A stretch of DNA of 64,000 bases from Oreocharis arfaki (taxonomy: Eukaryota > Chordata > Aves > Passeriformes > Paramythiidae): NCBI GenBank assembly GCA_013398015.1, contig VZRR01010232.1, positions 1,083,065 to 1,147,064 of the forward strand, read 5' to 3'. Shown here piece after piece: positions 26,931 to 39,990 of the stretch (position 1 is the first letter of the stretch; each line of letters starts with the position of its first letter). The notes under the pieces were generated by a model. The model worked only from the letters and a program-made list of their open reading frames with translations, was not told the origin of the DNA and did not search any database. Position numbers and translations under genes: made by a program.

Positions 26931-29755
26931 CTCCCACAGACACACAGCCTCACTAAACTTCTTCTTTTTACACACAAACAGATATATTTTTGCAGATAAG
27001 GGGTACAGAGCCTGGCAGCACACAACTGCTGAAGAGTCGCTCCCTTTCGTGCGGAAAATTCAGCGGTTTTTATGGATAAACGAGTCGTGAAACGTTCTGT
27101 TCAGGCTATTTAATTCATCAACTAGCTGGACAGCAAATATGCTAGGATGTTAATTTAACAGAATTATTCCCCTCTCAATAAGGTAAATGTTAGATGAAGA
27201 TCATTAGGCAGGCTGGCAGCCCTGTCATCCTCCTCCTGCCAAACCCACAATGCGAAGGAGCTGCTAAAGAGGCTCTGGCAATGTGAAGCTTTATAATCTT
27301 CCCAGAGAGGACCCTCCTGCTGCCATGTTTCCGATATTTTTGGAGCTAGTTTAGGTTTGTTCCTTTACCCTACAGTTTCATTTGTCTTTCACAATACCAA
27401 AGCTATGATTTCAGAAGTCAAACATCCACATGAAAATCCATCAATACATTCTTAGGAAAAACAAAGCCTTCTGCCTAATGCTGCTCTGTGTGTCACATCA
27501 CAGCCAGGAACCTTATTCCTGATGTGCTATCAAGTTTATTTGACCATCAAATAAAATAACTTCCACAATTTGGGTTAGTGTTTTTCCCCAAGGGAAGTGC
27601 CATTACTTATAAGTAGATCTTGACCTTACAAATTAACTCCATCCTGCTTTAGATAGGTTGAAAATGGGCCAGAGTTTCTGGCAGTTGTGCGATTGAGGGC
27701 TGCATTCCCCTTTGGGAAAAAAAAAAAAAAAGAAAAAGTAACTCTACTATTGGTTCAGATCTTTAAACTGAAAAATCTAGATGACAAAAATATTTCATTT
27801 TTTCCCCACATTCTCAACTCACTACAATGCCTCAAGGAAAACAAAAGTCTAAACAAAGGAAAACAAATATAGCAAATTGCAACAAGGAACGGTAAGGGAA
27901 TTCTTGCATGAAACCCTCCTAAAATGATTTGGCCTGCTCCTGGCCACAGGACAATACAGACAAAGTCCTCATAAGAGAACCGCCTGAATTTTGATTTTTT
28001 TTTTTCCCACCCGAAACTATAAAACAAATCAGAACTGGTAATGATTCTATGACAAAAAAGCAGTGCACTGTTTTTTCTTGTTCTAGTAGTGGATGGTAAG
28101 TACTGAAAAGCACCACAGACTTCCAGGTTGGAAACACTGTAATTCAACTGAATTGGATCTCATTTCTCATGGCTCAGGCCCTTATTTCTAAACGTTTTCC
28201 TTTGTCTTAACTTTTTAAAGTTTGATATTCAAATTCTTACAGCAGGGGTTTAATTTTCCTGGGCACTTGTACAGCACCAGCCCAGCACAGCCTCCAGCAC
28301 CAACACACACCCAGTTAGTGCGTGGGAAGGGGGTGAAGGGATACAGGATAAGCTACATTTATTGCCTTTTCCTGACATCTTTACCCATGCAAATCTCTGT
28401 GGGTTCTCAAGTCGCACTCATCACTGTCAGATTCATTTCTAAATGCACATAAAGCAATAGGACGAGCATCTGGGTTTTTATTCATGAACGTTCTTCCCCA
28501 ACATTAGGAATTCTTCTATCTAACGTGGCAGAGCCGAAGCCAATACAGCTCCCTCGTGTTTACTTATCTGCATGAAAAAGCTACTGAAGCATCTCAAAAC
28601 TCTGCCCCCTCGGGGTCCTGAACAGGCTGACACGTCTCTCCCTCATTTCCATTCCATTTTTGTTCAGTCAGGGCTGCATTACGTGGTTATTGTCTCACGT
28701 CTGAGCCCACGACTGTTCACAGCCTGCTTCTTCCATGTGGATAGTGCTTTTGTAGAAAAGATAATAAAATTTATTCAGCAGCTCTTAAAAGTCTCCTCAC
28801 ATAGGAAGGCACGTGGGGAAAACAGCCTTTCAAAGCTTTGAAGCTCTATACCAGAACATCTGTTCGGGTTTCAAGGAGTTTGCAGCCCAGCTCCCAGAGC
28901 TCAGAGCTGTAGGTTGAAGAATCCTTCAGAGCTCTGGTACAGCTTTTTTCAAACATCTCCCTGCGATCAAACAGAGAGGCTTGAGCTTAAATACAAACTG
29001 TAACACCTCTTCCCCTCTCCATGTTTTCAGGGCTCTTTATCTAATTCTTCCAGCAGTTTTTCCTATGAAATCTATTTTGATGCCTCAGCAAGAAAGATTT
29101 GGATTTCTTGGGTACCTTCAGTTGGAAGGACAAGGGCCAACTTGCATGTTAGACAACACACCACACAGCAGCATTTAAATGGACCTATTAAGCAACATAA
29201 TCATCCTAATATTTACCACTTGCAAAGACGAAAAGTTTACAAGACATACAAGAGCACAAAACATGTACAAAACCACTTTAAGAATACCTAGAGCTGACGA
29301 GCTCAAAGGTTCACTGAACTTAAATCAATTGACCTGAATCATTGAACTAAAACAGCTCCTGTTTGACCTGGGAAAAACAGAACAGGATACAAACACCATG
29401 CTCTTCCAAAATAAACCCAACTTGTGGCCCCAGGGCCTCCTGAGCCAGCAGAGGTTGTCCCTCTGCACGTGAGAACCACGAGTGTATTTCTCACATCCAC
29501 ATCTTGAACCCGTAGAAACTTTCAGCTAACAGATTATCCTGCACAGAGATTTCCAGAAGCAGTTTCTGTGTGAGGAATCATCTTGCACTGTGTATTTCTG
29601 AAGTAATTAAAAGTTTTTATATTTCTGATTCTTTAATTATGAAAAAGAATGAACAGTATCCCCTATTAGCTTTTTCCATATCGTGATTAGCAGACCTTCA
29701 CCACCATCCCCTCACCATCACCTCTTTTCCAGCTGGTTTTCCATGTACTAAATTG
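26931..29755. other. gene-free stretch, possible conserved non-coding part
   Basis: 27050-27310 reads like a conserved non-coding element (TTTAATTCATCA, GTTAATTTAACAG and ATCATTAGGCAG motifs, mixed composition). An A15 run lies at 27717-27731. The rest is unique DNA with short overlapping frames only. Confidence 0.5.
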
Positions 29756-29837
29756 TTCAGTCATTCCATCCTTTTCTTTAAATTTAAAGCTATTTCTTCA
29801 GTCATTTCATCCTTTTCTTTAAATTTAAAGCTATTAT
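29756..29837 (+). repeat. 41-bp tandem duplication, two copies
   Basis: Copies at 29756-29796 and 29797-29837 differ at one internal base (cattcc versus catttc) and in the final two bases. Each contains the 14-bp perfect palindrome CTTTAAATTTAAAG (29776-29789 and 29817-29830). The near identity implies a recent duplication and possible copy-number variation. Confidence 0.92.
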
Positions 29838-30439
29838 CACCTGCCTGGCAAAGAATGGTTTGAAATTTGACTTCTCATTGACCGGAAGAAAGAAATATGC
29901 AGCTACAGCACATCTACAGGAGAGCTTCTTTCCTTAAAGTGATAAATTCTTGAACAGAGGTGGTAAAGAGAGAGCACAGATTCTTTTGGATCACACCAAA
30001 ATGCCAAAAACCCTTTTCAAGAGGAACATCTCTGCCACCTCACAGAGGCAATCTACAATGACACCTCACACCACCATATGAAGCAGTATTTTCCACAATT
30101 CCCCTTCAAAATTACTTGGGCTACATGAGAAATACTTTCCCAATTCTCCCCTCTTTGACTTTTTCCTTATGGAACCCCTAGGATGAAAACCCCTGTGGCC
30201 CTCATATTGCTGAGCTTGGAAGTTACCAGCAGCCACGGCTTCAATGAAACAAAAAAGCTGATGACATTCTTTACAAAGACCACAAAAGAGAAGTTTCAAA
30301 AATTCTCAGTTTAGCTGTCCTTTAAAGTTTCCTCTGCCTTTTTCTCTTTGGAGTATTAGCAATCGCTGAGAAGAATTTCTCGTGTGGGTAATTTGATTTT
30401 TATCTCTGGAGTGGGCGGAAAGGACTGAGAGGATGATTG
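29838..30439. other. gene-free stretch, nothing recognised
   Basis: Unique DNA between the tandem duplication and an old CR1. Short frames on the minus strand only, none family-like. Confidence 0.55.
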
Positions 30440-30775
30440 TTGGCCTGACCAAAGGAAGGCTGGGAAGAGCTGAACTTCTGGATACACCAGACAAGCAAAC
30501 ACTCAGGGGGAAAAAGCCTATTTACACTGAAGGACAGTGCTGGCATAGAAACAAGGGGGTGCAAACCAGCTGTGAGTAAATACCTGCTGGACATCAGACA
30601 ATGAGGTCCTGTACCAGCTTTCCAGGAGAAGTAGTGGAGGCAAAAAGTGTTCATACTTCTAAAATGGAGTTTGATCAGTTAATGAAAGAGCTCATGTGAT
30701 GTGATTGCTTATGATGGCAGGAAAATGGACCTAATGACCCAGGAGGTCTCTTCCCAGACATATATTCTCCTGGTG
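30440..30775 (+). mobile_element. CR1 LINE fragment, old and diverged
   Basis: Blocks in CR1 order are recognisable: ggcatagaaacaaggggg, gagaagtagtggagg, aatggagtttgatcagttaa, then ATGACCCAGGAGGTCTCTTCC and a decayed tail near TATATTCTCC. Plus-strand orientation. Its divergence is much greater than in the 23 kb copy, suggesting an older CR1 subfamily. No terminal ATTCTATGATT array survives and no reverse-transcriptase frame is present. Confidence 0.75.
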
Positions 30776-33700
30776 AGGGGTCAGCCTGCACAATGAGTAG
30801 GAAGAACAGGTAATAGTAGACCTCGTGTGAAATTCTGGTGAATTTTCTGAGTTTTGCCCAGGACTGAAGGAAAGGTGCATTTTCAGCCCAGGTACACAAG
30901 TGAGGCTACTACAGTTTTATATAAAACCCTACCAAGATACTCTTTTTTACACCATTTGAAAAAGATCAATTCAGCACTGCTAAAAAGCACACAAATACTA
31001 AAAAAAAAAAACAACAAAATTTTTTAAAAAGATGATGACTTGAGAGCCAGGAAATACAGATTCCTGAAAAATTTTGTTTCCTACTGAAGTGGGAGAAAGA
31101 GACAGCAGTCCTCAGAATTAATCTTCAATAAATACAATTTTGCCCCTTTAAGCTTCTCTAACCCTCCTGGCTCCAGGTGCTCAGCAGCCAAGCAGGGCAC
31201 TTTGTTATTGAGTTACTCTGGAGGAAAATTTAGAATTCTCCAGAAACAAACCAACATCAGGTATTGAAAATGATCTCTCCAAGCCAGCAGTGTGTGGAGC
31301 ACACAGCCAGCAGTGCCTCCAGTCTCCTGCACAGGCAGAGCAGCTGCCATGGGCACTTCTGGCCGTCCTAAACAAACATCAGCTACGGGCAGGAACATCA
31401 ACTCATCCATGCCACAGAAGGCAGATGGCTACCTCACTTTCCCAGGACTTCAGCAGTCTTCGTTCAGAGTTGGAACAGGACAGTGGGACACAGACTGCCA
31501 TCACATCCCTTCTCTCTCTTGTTTTCTAACCTAGATTGTTTCTCGGTCACACTTTCCCCTTAAACTGTTCCGTGGTGGGTTTACAAAACCTCACCTGTTC
31601 AAATCTGCTCAGCAATCACCAGCCCCCTTTGGCAGCCAGGGGATGCTTTGCTTTTGTATTTTCCATCCATTGTACCACCAATAAAAAAAAAAAGGTTTAA
31701 TTAATAAGCCTCTATTTAGCTTTAATACAAACACAGCGTCTTTTTCACAAAACCAAGATTCCCCTTACAGTGTGGAACTACATTTTGAAAGGACTGCATA
31801 AACCATCTCAGAGAGACATTCACCAGCTTGTCAAAGGGTTTGGAATATTGCACCACCAGCAGCAAGGTAGCCTGCACCGGGTATCAGGGATTTTTAAGAT
31901 CAAAACACACAATTAGCTCATTTAATTTGATCAGGCACACAAGGCAGTCTCCCACAATCCCCCCTGTAGTAAGGCCATACCTTCAGTCCAACCAGAAGTC
32001 TCCCAGATCATTCTGTCATGATCCATGTACATCAAAAGCAAGGAAATGTACAATCAACACACAGTTTGGCCTTCTCTATCCTGAAGTGTCTAACTTTTAA
32101 TTTTCCTGTCCTTAATTCGGAGCTGTTGGTTATTCACATGCCTTTCTCCACTAAATTAAAGGCCTGTTATCTGTCCCAGTGAAATGCAAAACGAGCATAG
32201 CCAAGTTCTGCAATTCAGTCTGACAAAGAGAGACAACTTTCCCTTGTCCAACTGGAGCAGCTTCCAGGACTAGAAGAAAATCACACTTCTAATTCAGCTA
32301 CACCAATTTATACCAGTAAGAAATATGACTCCCAGAGCCTCAGCAGCAGTTTTCAATAAGGTGCTAAAGGATAATGATTTCCAAGAATATTTATTAATAA
32401 GATGCAAATTATAACAAAGCTGATGTCTAGCACTTACCTCACATTCCTTTTTCTACCTATCTTGGCTATGTTCACAGTAATGAAACAAATGTTCACTCTC
32501 GTATTTATGCTCTGTTCAAAATTCCTGTGGTCCCTACACCTCTAGTCAGCTGCATCTGAATGATGGCAACCAGATAAAGATAACATGATTATAAAAATAA
32601 ATCAGAACAGTGCAGAAATGTTCTTTTGGGTTTTCTTAGTCTAGTGTTCTTTTTTTTTTTTTAAGTCTACAAAATTAGTCCCTTCCCTTTGCTTCATCTC
32701 CAGTCACCACAGTTAATAAACTGTGCTCTCTCATAAGCAAAGTGATTTTTCTCAGTAGAGAAAGCAGACTATTTCTGCTTTAAAGAGCAAACATTTACAC
32801 AATCCTCATGGCTCCTAGGATTACTCACATGACAAGTTTCCTATTTAGAAACCTCCTCCCACATACACACCCCACCAGGCTGTGCTGGTGGAAGGGCTTA
32901 AAATACAGATTGCCTCCTTCTTTACACAGTCCTGCCCCAACCCTTGCACTCTTCTCAGACAAAAGAAATCAGGATTGCTTTTTAAATTACACAGCATGCA
33001 ACACACTGGAGAAAAGATGGGAATTTTAGCCTTCAAGAAATGATAGGGACTTCCCGTAAAGGTGTGAGGTTTAACTGTGGATGCATCCCACAAGGAAAAG
33101 GGAGAGCACAAAAAAATCTCTGTTTGGGCACTTTAGAGAAAATTACAACTGCAAAAAAACTTGGAAATGAAAGAGTGGTCTGAGGAAAGCCACCCTCACA
33201 TCAGGACAGCAGAAACATTGGGACAATTCAACTCGGAATCTGTCCCGTCCCTTCTGGTCAGTGAGGTCCATTTTCACTGCTGGAAGAATATCTAACCCTC
33301 AGCCAGCAGCTGAAGCCAGTATTTGCAACAACAATTAAAACATCACTAATTACAAAGAAACACCTAGTAACTGTAGGCTTTCCAGGCTGTACAGCAGCAC
33401 CTCAGGGCAGATGCCTGAGCAATCCTTCTCTCACTGCCTGTGGGATCAGAACCTTAAATGCGAGAGTGCTGCCAACACCAGTGTATTAAAACTGCCCGCT
33501 GCAACAGAAACGAACAACTGCAAAGAGCCTTTGTCAAGCCGTGTGGAGCACTTTCTAGTGCTCTACCTGCGTCAGAGGAGCTGACCTGCTTGCATTCCAG
33601 CAGGAGTTTTGAGCTGACTTCAAGTCGCACGCAGGAGTTAAGAGAATGAAGAGCCGTGCTGGAGTTGTTTTACAAAAGCAGCCAACAGCGAGGCCTGCTT

Positions 33701-35063
33701 TTGTTAATATAATCATTATATGAAAAAGATGTCAAATGCTAGCTTTTATGCCAGCTGAAACTTCGTCTTGGGAAAAACGCTCTTTGAAAGTTGCAATCAC
33801 TCTGGCTGCCTTCAAACCAAGCATTTTAGACCAAAAGAATCATTTTCGTTTCTTTTTATTTTCCCCTTCACACAAAGCCCAATTATTTCCTTGCTGTAAT
33901 ATGATGGTTCCACCTCTCCATTTGTCGAGGATGTCCAGCCCACCCAGTACTCACAGTTCTCACCAGACACCCAACCAGTACTTCAACTTCCATCCAAACC
34001 CATTCTTGAAATACCTTCCCAGCAGGAATTTCCCCACTCAATATCCAGTTCCTACCATCTTCTGAAATCCTCTCACTCTACAGCTTCAGTCTCTCCTCCT
34101 GCTCCCAGTAAGGTTCCTGCCTCACAAATTACTCCCCTAGACCAATCTTGCCCAGAAAGCCTTTAAGTCCAAACTCACCTAAAGCATTTTGATAATAGAA
34201 AAGCATCTAGGTGTGGATTATTTTATACCTAAGTGAAATGCAGCCAGAGATACAGCCAGATGACCCCAAGCATAACTTATCTTTAAGCCAGTGTGACAAT
34301 CAGAAAAAACAGCACAATCAGAATCCCCCGTGGCTCCTCCATTAATACGAGACTTTGCCTACAGCAGCCATGGAAAATTGCATCGAGGTTAGTATGGTAT
34401 TTCATATCAGCTGTGGGAGTGATACTGAAGGTCACACCAGAAGTGCTGCATCTGCCTAAAGTTTTATTCAGAGCAGCAGAGGAAGAAGCAGCCAAGAAGT
34501 TTGTCCAGAAAAGTTTAAAGCAAGCTGCAAGGGATGGAAGAGATCTCCAGAGGAGACTTTAAGCAAGGTGAGGCGTATATGGCAATAAACCTACAGCTCA
34601 AAAATCACTCACAGGCATAAGCACCCAGCTCCTCTCCCCTCCCCGTTAAATCACACTTCCCTCCCACAGATGAGAGTTGTCGGGAGAGCTCTGCGCCAGC
34701 CAGAGGAACAGGCTGGGATGAGTGGGGAGAGATTAATTGAAAACTGAGAAAGAGGAGGATGCTCAGCTCTGCAGGGCAAACAGGGAAGAGAAACTGTGCT
34801 CAAAAAGCAGATTTAGAGAACTGGGTGGCAAATGTCTAGAGTCACTGGGGCTTGGGACTGCAAACAGATTTCCTAAGGACAGAAGCAATGAGACACTCAT
34901 TTTTTACCCACACCAGCCTTGCTTCTGGGGTAATGAGTCCTCTTCCTCTGGAACCTCTGGCTTCCGCAACCCTGAAAACTAGAATTTTCTCTGAGCTTCA
35001 TTTCTCATCCATAAATCAGAGTAATGATGCCATGCCTAGCTCCTGGGGTCTTCCAGGACTGTT
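30776..35063. other. gene-free stretch, unique DNA
   Basis: No mobile element or gene recognised. A run of about 12 A is at 30999-31010 and a T run at about 32650-32662. On the minus strand a very good donor (GAG/GTAAGTG) occurs at about 32437, preceded by some 35 open codons but no acceptable acceptor. Short frames elsewhere overlap on both strands. Confidence 0.55.
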
Positions 35064-35121
35064 TAACTGTTAATACAGTAACTGTTAATACTGTTGTGAA
35101 ATACTTTAACTGTTGTGAAAA
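35064..35121 (+). repeat. short degenerate repeat, AACTGTT units
   Basis: taactgttaatac occurs twice (35064-35076 and 35079-35091), followed by two ctgttgtgaaa units. Four AACTGTT-like cores fall within about 55 bases. AACTG/AACTGTT resembles the core bound by MYB proteins, but slippage alone can explain the pattern. Confidence 0.7.
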
Positions 35122-35720
35122 CTATGCAAATATCACTCACAGTACCCCAGAGGATACCAAGACAGTCACAACAAGAGGCGGTTCTGGTCTTAGCATCTTC
35201 AGAAAAAAATTAAGTCATTTGACACTAAGAATAAAGCACCTCTTTCTTTTTCTGCTTCAAACTCAGAAAGTCAAGTGGCTTCAAATCTTTGCCAACAGAA
35301 CAGTTCTCATAGGTTAGGAAAAAAAAAATTATGAAATGAATAAAATTCACTGGTACCAACCCAGATAGAACCAGACCTCCCCCTGCTTGCTCTGCAGGCA
35401 GAGGTGGAACCTACAGGGGCTCCTCATGGATACCAGATATCTAAGAAACACAAACAGCCAATGGCCATTGCCTCTCTCAACTGCTTTAAAACAGTTCCTC
35501 CAGTTTAACCCAGAAGGGTCCTCACACCCCATTTAAAACAACTCATATATGTCTTTACAGCAGATAATTCTTCTCTCTTAAAGAGGGAAGTAAATTAAAC
35601 TCTGAACCCTAATCACATTAATAGCCCCACCTGACACTATAAATCACTGATGCAGCATTTTGTTCATGCCCATAAATTACTGACACTATGTCCTCCTGCA
35701 CAAGATTCCTTCTCCTTAAA
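35122..35720. other. gene-free stretch, nothing recognised
   Basis: Unique AT-leaning DNA with short frames only. Confidence 0.55.
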
Positions 35721-35722
35721 AG

Positions 35723-35861
35723 CATATTAATATGTTTGCACCCACTCTCCTTTTCAAATGCACTGGCTCACACTGTCAGCTTTCTTAGTGCTCTAGGCAC
35801 CAATTTCAAGTTTCATAATCAATGATATCATTTTCCTTCGTGGCAGTAATTTGATTACTGC
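35723..35861. promoter_or_regulatory. cluster of three palindromes with a paired-homeodomain-type site
   Basis: Three inverted repeats lie within 140 bases: CATATTAATATG (35723-35734), AATGATATCATT (35821-35832), and GCAGTAAT-TTG-ATTACTGC (35843-35861). The last contains TAATTTGATTA, which fits the P3 dimer consensus TAATYNRATTA of paired-class homeodomain proteins. The flanks are AT-rich, CpG-poor and free of repeats. The palindromes are seen directly and the binding consensus is established; enhancer function is inference. Confidence 0.4.
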
Positions 35862-38567
35862 TCTTGGGTGTGACAGGCATTTGTGACCATTTCTGCCTGT
35901 CTTCATCTGAAATTCCTAATCTTCCTTCCTCCCCTCCTCCCTGCAAAACCTGTGCAAAATTGATAAAATAACATCAATAAATCAAGGCTCTTGCATTTCC
36001 CCTGAAGTGACTGTATTTCAGATTTCTTCTCTGAAACACAAACAAGGACATAGTTCATCTAGTTCAACAGCATGACCAAAAGGGGTATAAAATGATGATG
36101 ATGTTTTGTGGCAGTTGTTGCCAGTTTAGTTAATATGACTGACTGCTTTTCCTGTGCAAGCTGTCTCTTCTAGATTACCCTATCTTTGAAATAATCATCA
36201 CCACCACCTAACATTTAGTAATAATTTACTCCACAGCAATTGATATGACAGAGCCCACATGAGCTGAAACAAAATTGCAACATTCAAGGAAAAAAAAAAA
36301 AAAATTCACATTTGTTTCTGACAAGTTCAGAGTCCCTGCTGACCAACCTGCACACGGCACTGCTGAAGTACAGTACATCTAGAACTTTTCATAAGCAGCC
36401 TCAAAGGAATAGATTTCAAACTGAAGTTGCCACTTTTCTTCCCACTAATTTCAGAAGTTTTAATGAGAGCGAGAACAGGAGGCAAGAAATCTGTGTATTA
36501 ATCAAGTTCTAAAACAAGCTGCAGAAAGAGGCCTGCCCATCCCTGAATTTGGCTGATTTCATCAACCACACAATTTTTAAGGACACTTAAATCCACTTCC
36601 ATTTCCACAAACATCTGGAGAGACTGAAAGTGGAATGCAGCTGATAGCATTTACTGAGTTTTCTTCTGGGGAAAGTGGTTTTTTTTCAAGGTTAAGTGAT
36701 ACATTTCTCTTTTCCTCTACCCCCCATTAATATAAAGCCTTCCAGAGGCAGGCTGGGGATCATACACACATTTTCTTAGCCAGGTAAAACAGAGTAAAAT
36801 ACAACTTCTTTGAACTTCTTTGATTTCTTCCCCTCACCCATAATTTTTGGGTGAGATAAAATACTGCATGAGTGATATGCAGATTTAGACTATGGAAGCT
36901 TACAACAGCTGACCTAATTCAAAAGAAAGATTTCCACGAAACAGGTAATTCAGTTTTTTTTCTCCTAACTGCTTTTTAAAAATACCTAATTCAAGATATT
37001 TAAAAGTAACTTGTGACCTCAGAGTCCATGAAGTATTCTGTTCTCCCTTGAGCTATCTCAGAGCAATCCAATTTTTTCTGTTGGGCCACCACACTGACAT
37101 AAGAATTTCCATTAAACTTTTACCTGCAAACATGATGTAATGGTGCCAGTTTACAACTGCACAAGAGAAAGTTCATAACTGAGACAAAAGTAAATGGACC
37201 ACACCAGCAAAAGAATTTTCAACTTTCAGTCAGCTGTTGAATTAGGGCAAAAACAATTATTCAAACTGTCATATGTAATCATTATTAATTGTTTATCCCA
37301 TGGGAGAAAAATACGTCAAGAGCTTTTTAGGTGGAAGGAACCATTAACGTGAGGAACCCCCATCAGTCAGATGCACTTTTTTACTCAGAAGAGTTGTTAG
37401 TCTCTTCCAGGAGTTAAAGCCCAAACGCTCACACACGAATTTTGAAAAGGCTGAAGCAGCAGAACATAAATGAACCCAAACTTTTCTTTGCAAAGAGCAA
37501 TGCACACTCCTGGAATGAATAATTCCTTCTTGGCTGTTTTAATATTTCCTTCTTCTTGACATTCATATTTCTATCATAAATTAGCTGCAATTTTCTCTTG
37601 CCAAAAGATGAAACCTGTGCTAGTAGAAAAGTTCATATTCACTGAGAATTACTGAAATATCCATGTAACCTTTTTTCTTGCAGATTATTTTTACAGAAAT
37701 TTCTTTTAAGCAAGGTAGAAGCAAGTTCTTTTACAATGCCATGGCAGCAGCAATTTATTTTCCTCTTGTAGGTTCTATTTACTGAGCTAATAAAGACACT
37801 CATCAATTAAACACAAAAAGTGATTTTAAATTTAAAATTATCATTCTGACTTCAAGCTACATATATGAAGCTTACATGTTGCTTTTGCTCCCAGATGGAG
37901 CTGAAAAGAAATATCAGATCTGACCTACAAAGCTGCTTTGAGGAACTATAGCAGAAAAGTGGCTTCACATTTTGCTGCTCTTCAATACCATCTACTTGTT
38001 CACGGTCCCTTTCAGACTGAAAAGATTTTACCCTTTTTCTTAAGGCTAATGTGTGAAGAATTAAAAAATAAAATAAGAAAATAATACCTCAAACCATGGT
38101 TGGATAGATACTACTGCAAAAATCTATATCCCCACATCCCTATTTGCCAGCGTCACAGTTTGTGGAAGAGAGAACAATTCAGTATTTCAAAGGAAGCCAA
38201 TAACCATCATGAAAGCTCCCAGGGGGGACGTTACTTAATCTGCAGTTTCATCTTCCAGAGGAAAAAGGAGACTACAAGGAAAAACTATTTCCATAAACAA
38301 GGGTCTTAAAAAGCCAAAGAGGAAAAAGGTTTTGGGTAAGTTTCAAAATTCGGGCACTTCTGTCTAACGATCCTGGTCATGCCCTTCGTCCCCTCAAAGC
38401 TGGGGAATAATCTGAAGCCAGTGAGAGCTCAAGACTTTGGGAAACGCAGATCCTGGGGAGCATGATATTAAAAGGGGCCAAGAGGAAGGAGGAATTTCTT
38501 CATTTCTGCATCAGACTCCCTGTGGCTCTATCAAAGCAGCAGCAGCAACGCTTTACACCTTCCAGAG
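35862..38567. other. gene-free stretch with small inverted repeats
   Basis: Unique DNA. Contains an A15 run (36290-36304), a CTCACCCA / TGGGTGAG hairpin with a 7-base loop (36833-36855), and a 16-bp perfect palindrome ATTTTAAATTTAAAAT (37823-37838). No gene or mobile element recognised. Confidence 0.6.
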
Positions 38568-38595
38568 CACGTGCCCCGCAACACGCGTCACGTGA
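38568..38595. promoter_or_regulatory. paired E-boxes in a CpG-rich spot
   Basis: CACGTG at 38568-38573 and the fully palindromic TCACGTGA at 38588-38595, separated by 14 bases holding an ACGCGT. Five or more CpG in 45 bases is unusual here. GTCACGTGAG is close to the CLEAR motif of TFEB/TFE3, and CACGTG is the core for MYC, USF and CLOCK-type proteins. The motifs are visible; function is inference. Confidence 0.4.
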
Positions 38596-39805
38596 GCGAC
38601 TCCATCCCTGCCAGAACAAATGTTAAAGCAGTTTGTTACTCCTCATCCTCCTCTTTGATCATTTCAAAGCTTTGAACAGGAACAGACTGCTGAGAAGAGA
38701 GCTACCAGCACCAACAGGGAGAGAGAATCTGCTACAGCTGATATGTGGCGCACAGAGACAGCGCGCAAAGCATCTCCAAGGGAGGAAAAGCAGAAGGAAT
38801 TGCAGGCTCTTCATCCTACAAGGATCAACAAATCCCACAGACAGACTGCAATTGCATGAAATCGTTTTGCAAAAGGAAATATGAGAGGAACAGAAGCGAC
38901 CTGCAATTTTGTAGCTCTCATTGAAATGCAGCCTACATTTTTAGGAGACTGAGGAAAAAGGGCATTATTTATGTCTATTTGGAGGACACAGGGAAAGCAA
39001 GAAGGGAAGGGAGGAAGATTCTCTTCTGCCGGTTTTGAGACCAGGCAAGCGGTTTAGCTAAATAAACAAGGTCTTCAAAAGTATACTGATAATAATTTAA
39101 AACTATAAGCAAAATCTGCATTCCACTGGCAAATCTGCAAAACTTGCCTGGAGACTACACATGGTGCTCTAATCACATAGGCTCCTCAGAGCTGACCCAT
39201 AAAAGCAAGAGCAATGACTGACAGATGCACTAAAAGTTTCTGACTTGCTTTTTGGGGGAACAAGCCACCGATTCGTATGTGGAAGCTATTGCAAACTGTT
39301 CAGAGTCATGTAGAATAAACAGCCTTTTGCTCAGCTGCCAACATACCAGCCCGAAAGCTCGACGAGATGACTTCAGACAGAAACAAAAAGCCTCTGTGTT
39401 TCCACCTACTACAGCTCGCACTAATTCCCCTCTCTGACACAGAGGATCTCGGTGCCAGGGAACAACAATGAATTCACAGGCCGAAGGCTCACATCTGCTG
39501 CTTGGCTTTGAAATCCTTCCTTGCCTTTACAGACTTTAACTGCAAAGGAAGCCAGAGCCCAGTGTCACTCGGAGGACCCCACTGACCACTCTGGGGCCAC
39601 ACAGACCAGCCTGGAGAACTTCATCACTCAACAGCTTCAGGTTTTGAAGCACAGCTTCCCACATGTGGTTACATCAGTCATTCAAGACCTGAGTCTCCAG
39701 AAACGTCTTGTTGGTGCACATCTGCTGGGATTAGAAGGTTCAAGGTGCCTCTAAACGTTAATCAGGAAAACAGGAAGACAGGTCCTTCCACAATCCACAA
39801 ACAAA
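38596..39805. other. gene-free stretch, nothing recognised
   Basis: Unique DNA with a few more CpG than average near 38750-38770 (gcgcgc). Short frames (38633-38884, 39521-39754 plus) are not family-like. Confidence 0.5.
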
Positions 39806-39957
39806 GAATCATAAGAACCACAGAACAGTCTAGGTTGGAAGGGACCATACAGATCATCACGCCCTAGCCTGGCAGGGAAACCTTCTGCCACACCAGCTTG
39901 CTCAAAGCCCCATCCAGCTTGGCCTAAAACGCTTCCTGGGGTGGGATAACACACTGC
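39806..39957 (-). mobile_element. CR1 LINE fragment, 3' end
   Basis: On the plus strand the order is aatcataagaaccacagaa, TAGGTTGGAAGGGACCATACAG, CTCAAAGCCCCATCCAGCTTGG and cttcctggggtgggataa: the reverse complement of an avian CR1 3' region. The element is therefore on the minus strand, with its decayed tail at 39806. It has moderate divergence, about 150 bases remaining, and no coding part. Confidence 0.9.
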
Positions 39958-39990
39958 TTTTCTTACTGAAAAGGAGAATAAATACAGAAG

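Noticed and set aside
32430..32550. Strong minus-strand donor GAG/GTAAGTG with about 35 open codons before it
   Set aside because: No acceptor with a pyrimidine tract and no start codon bounds the frame on its 5' side; an in-frame TAG lies upstream.
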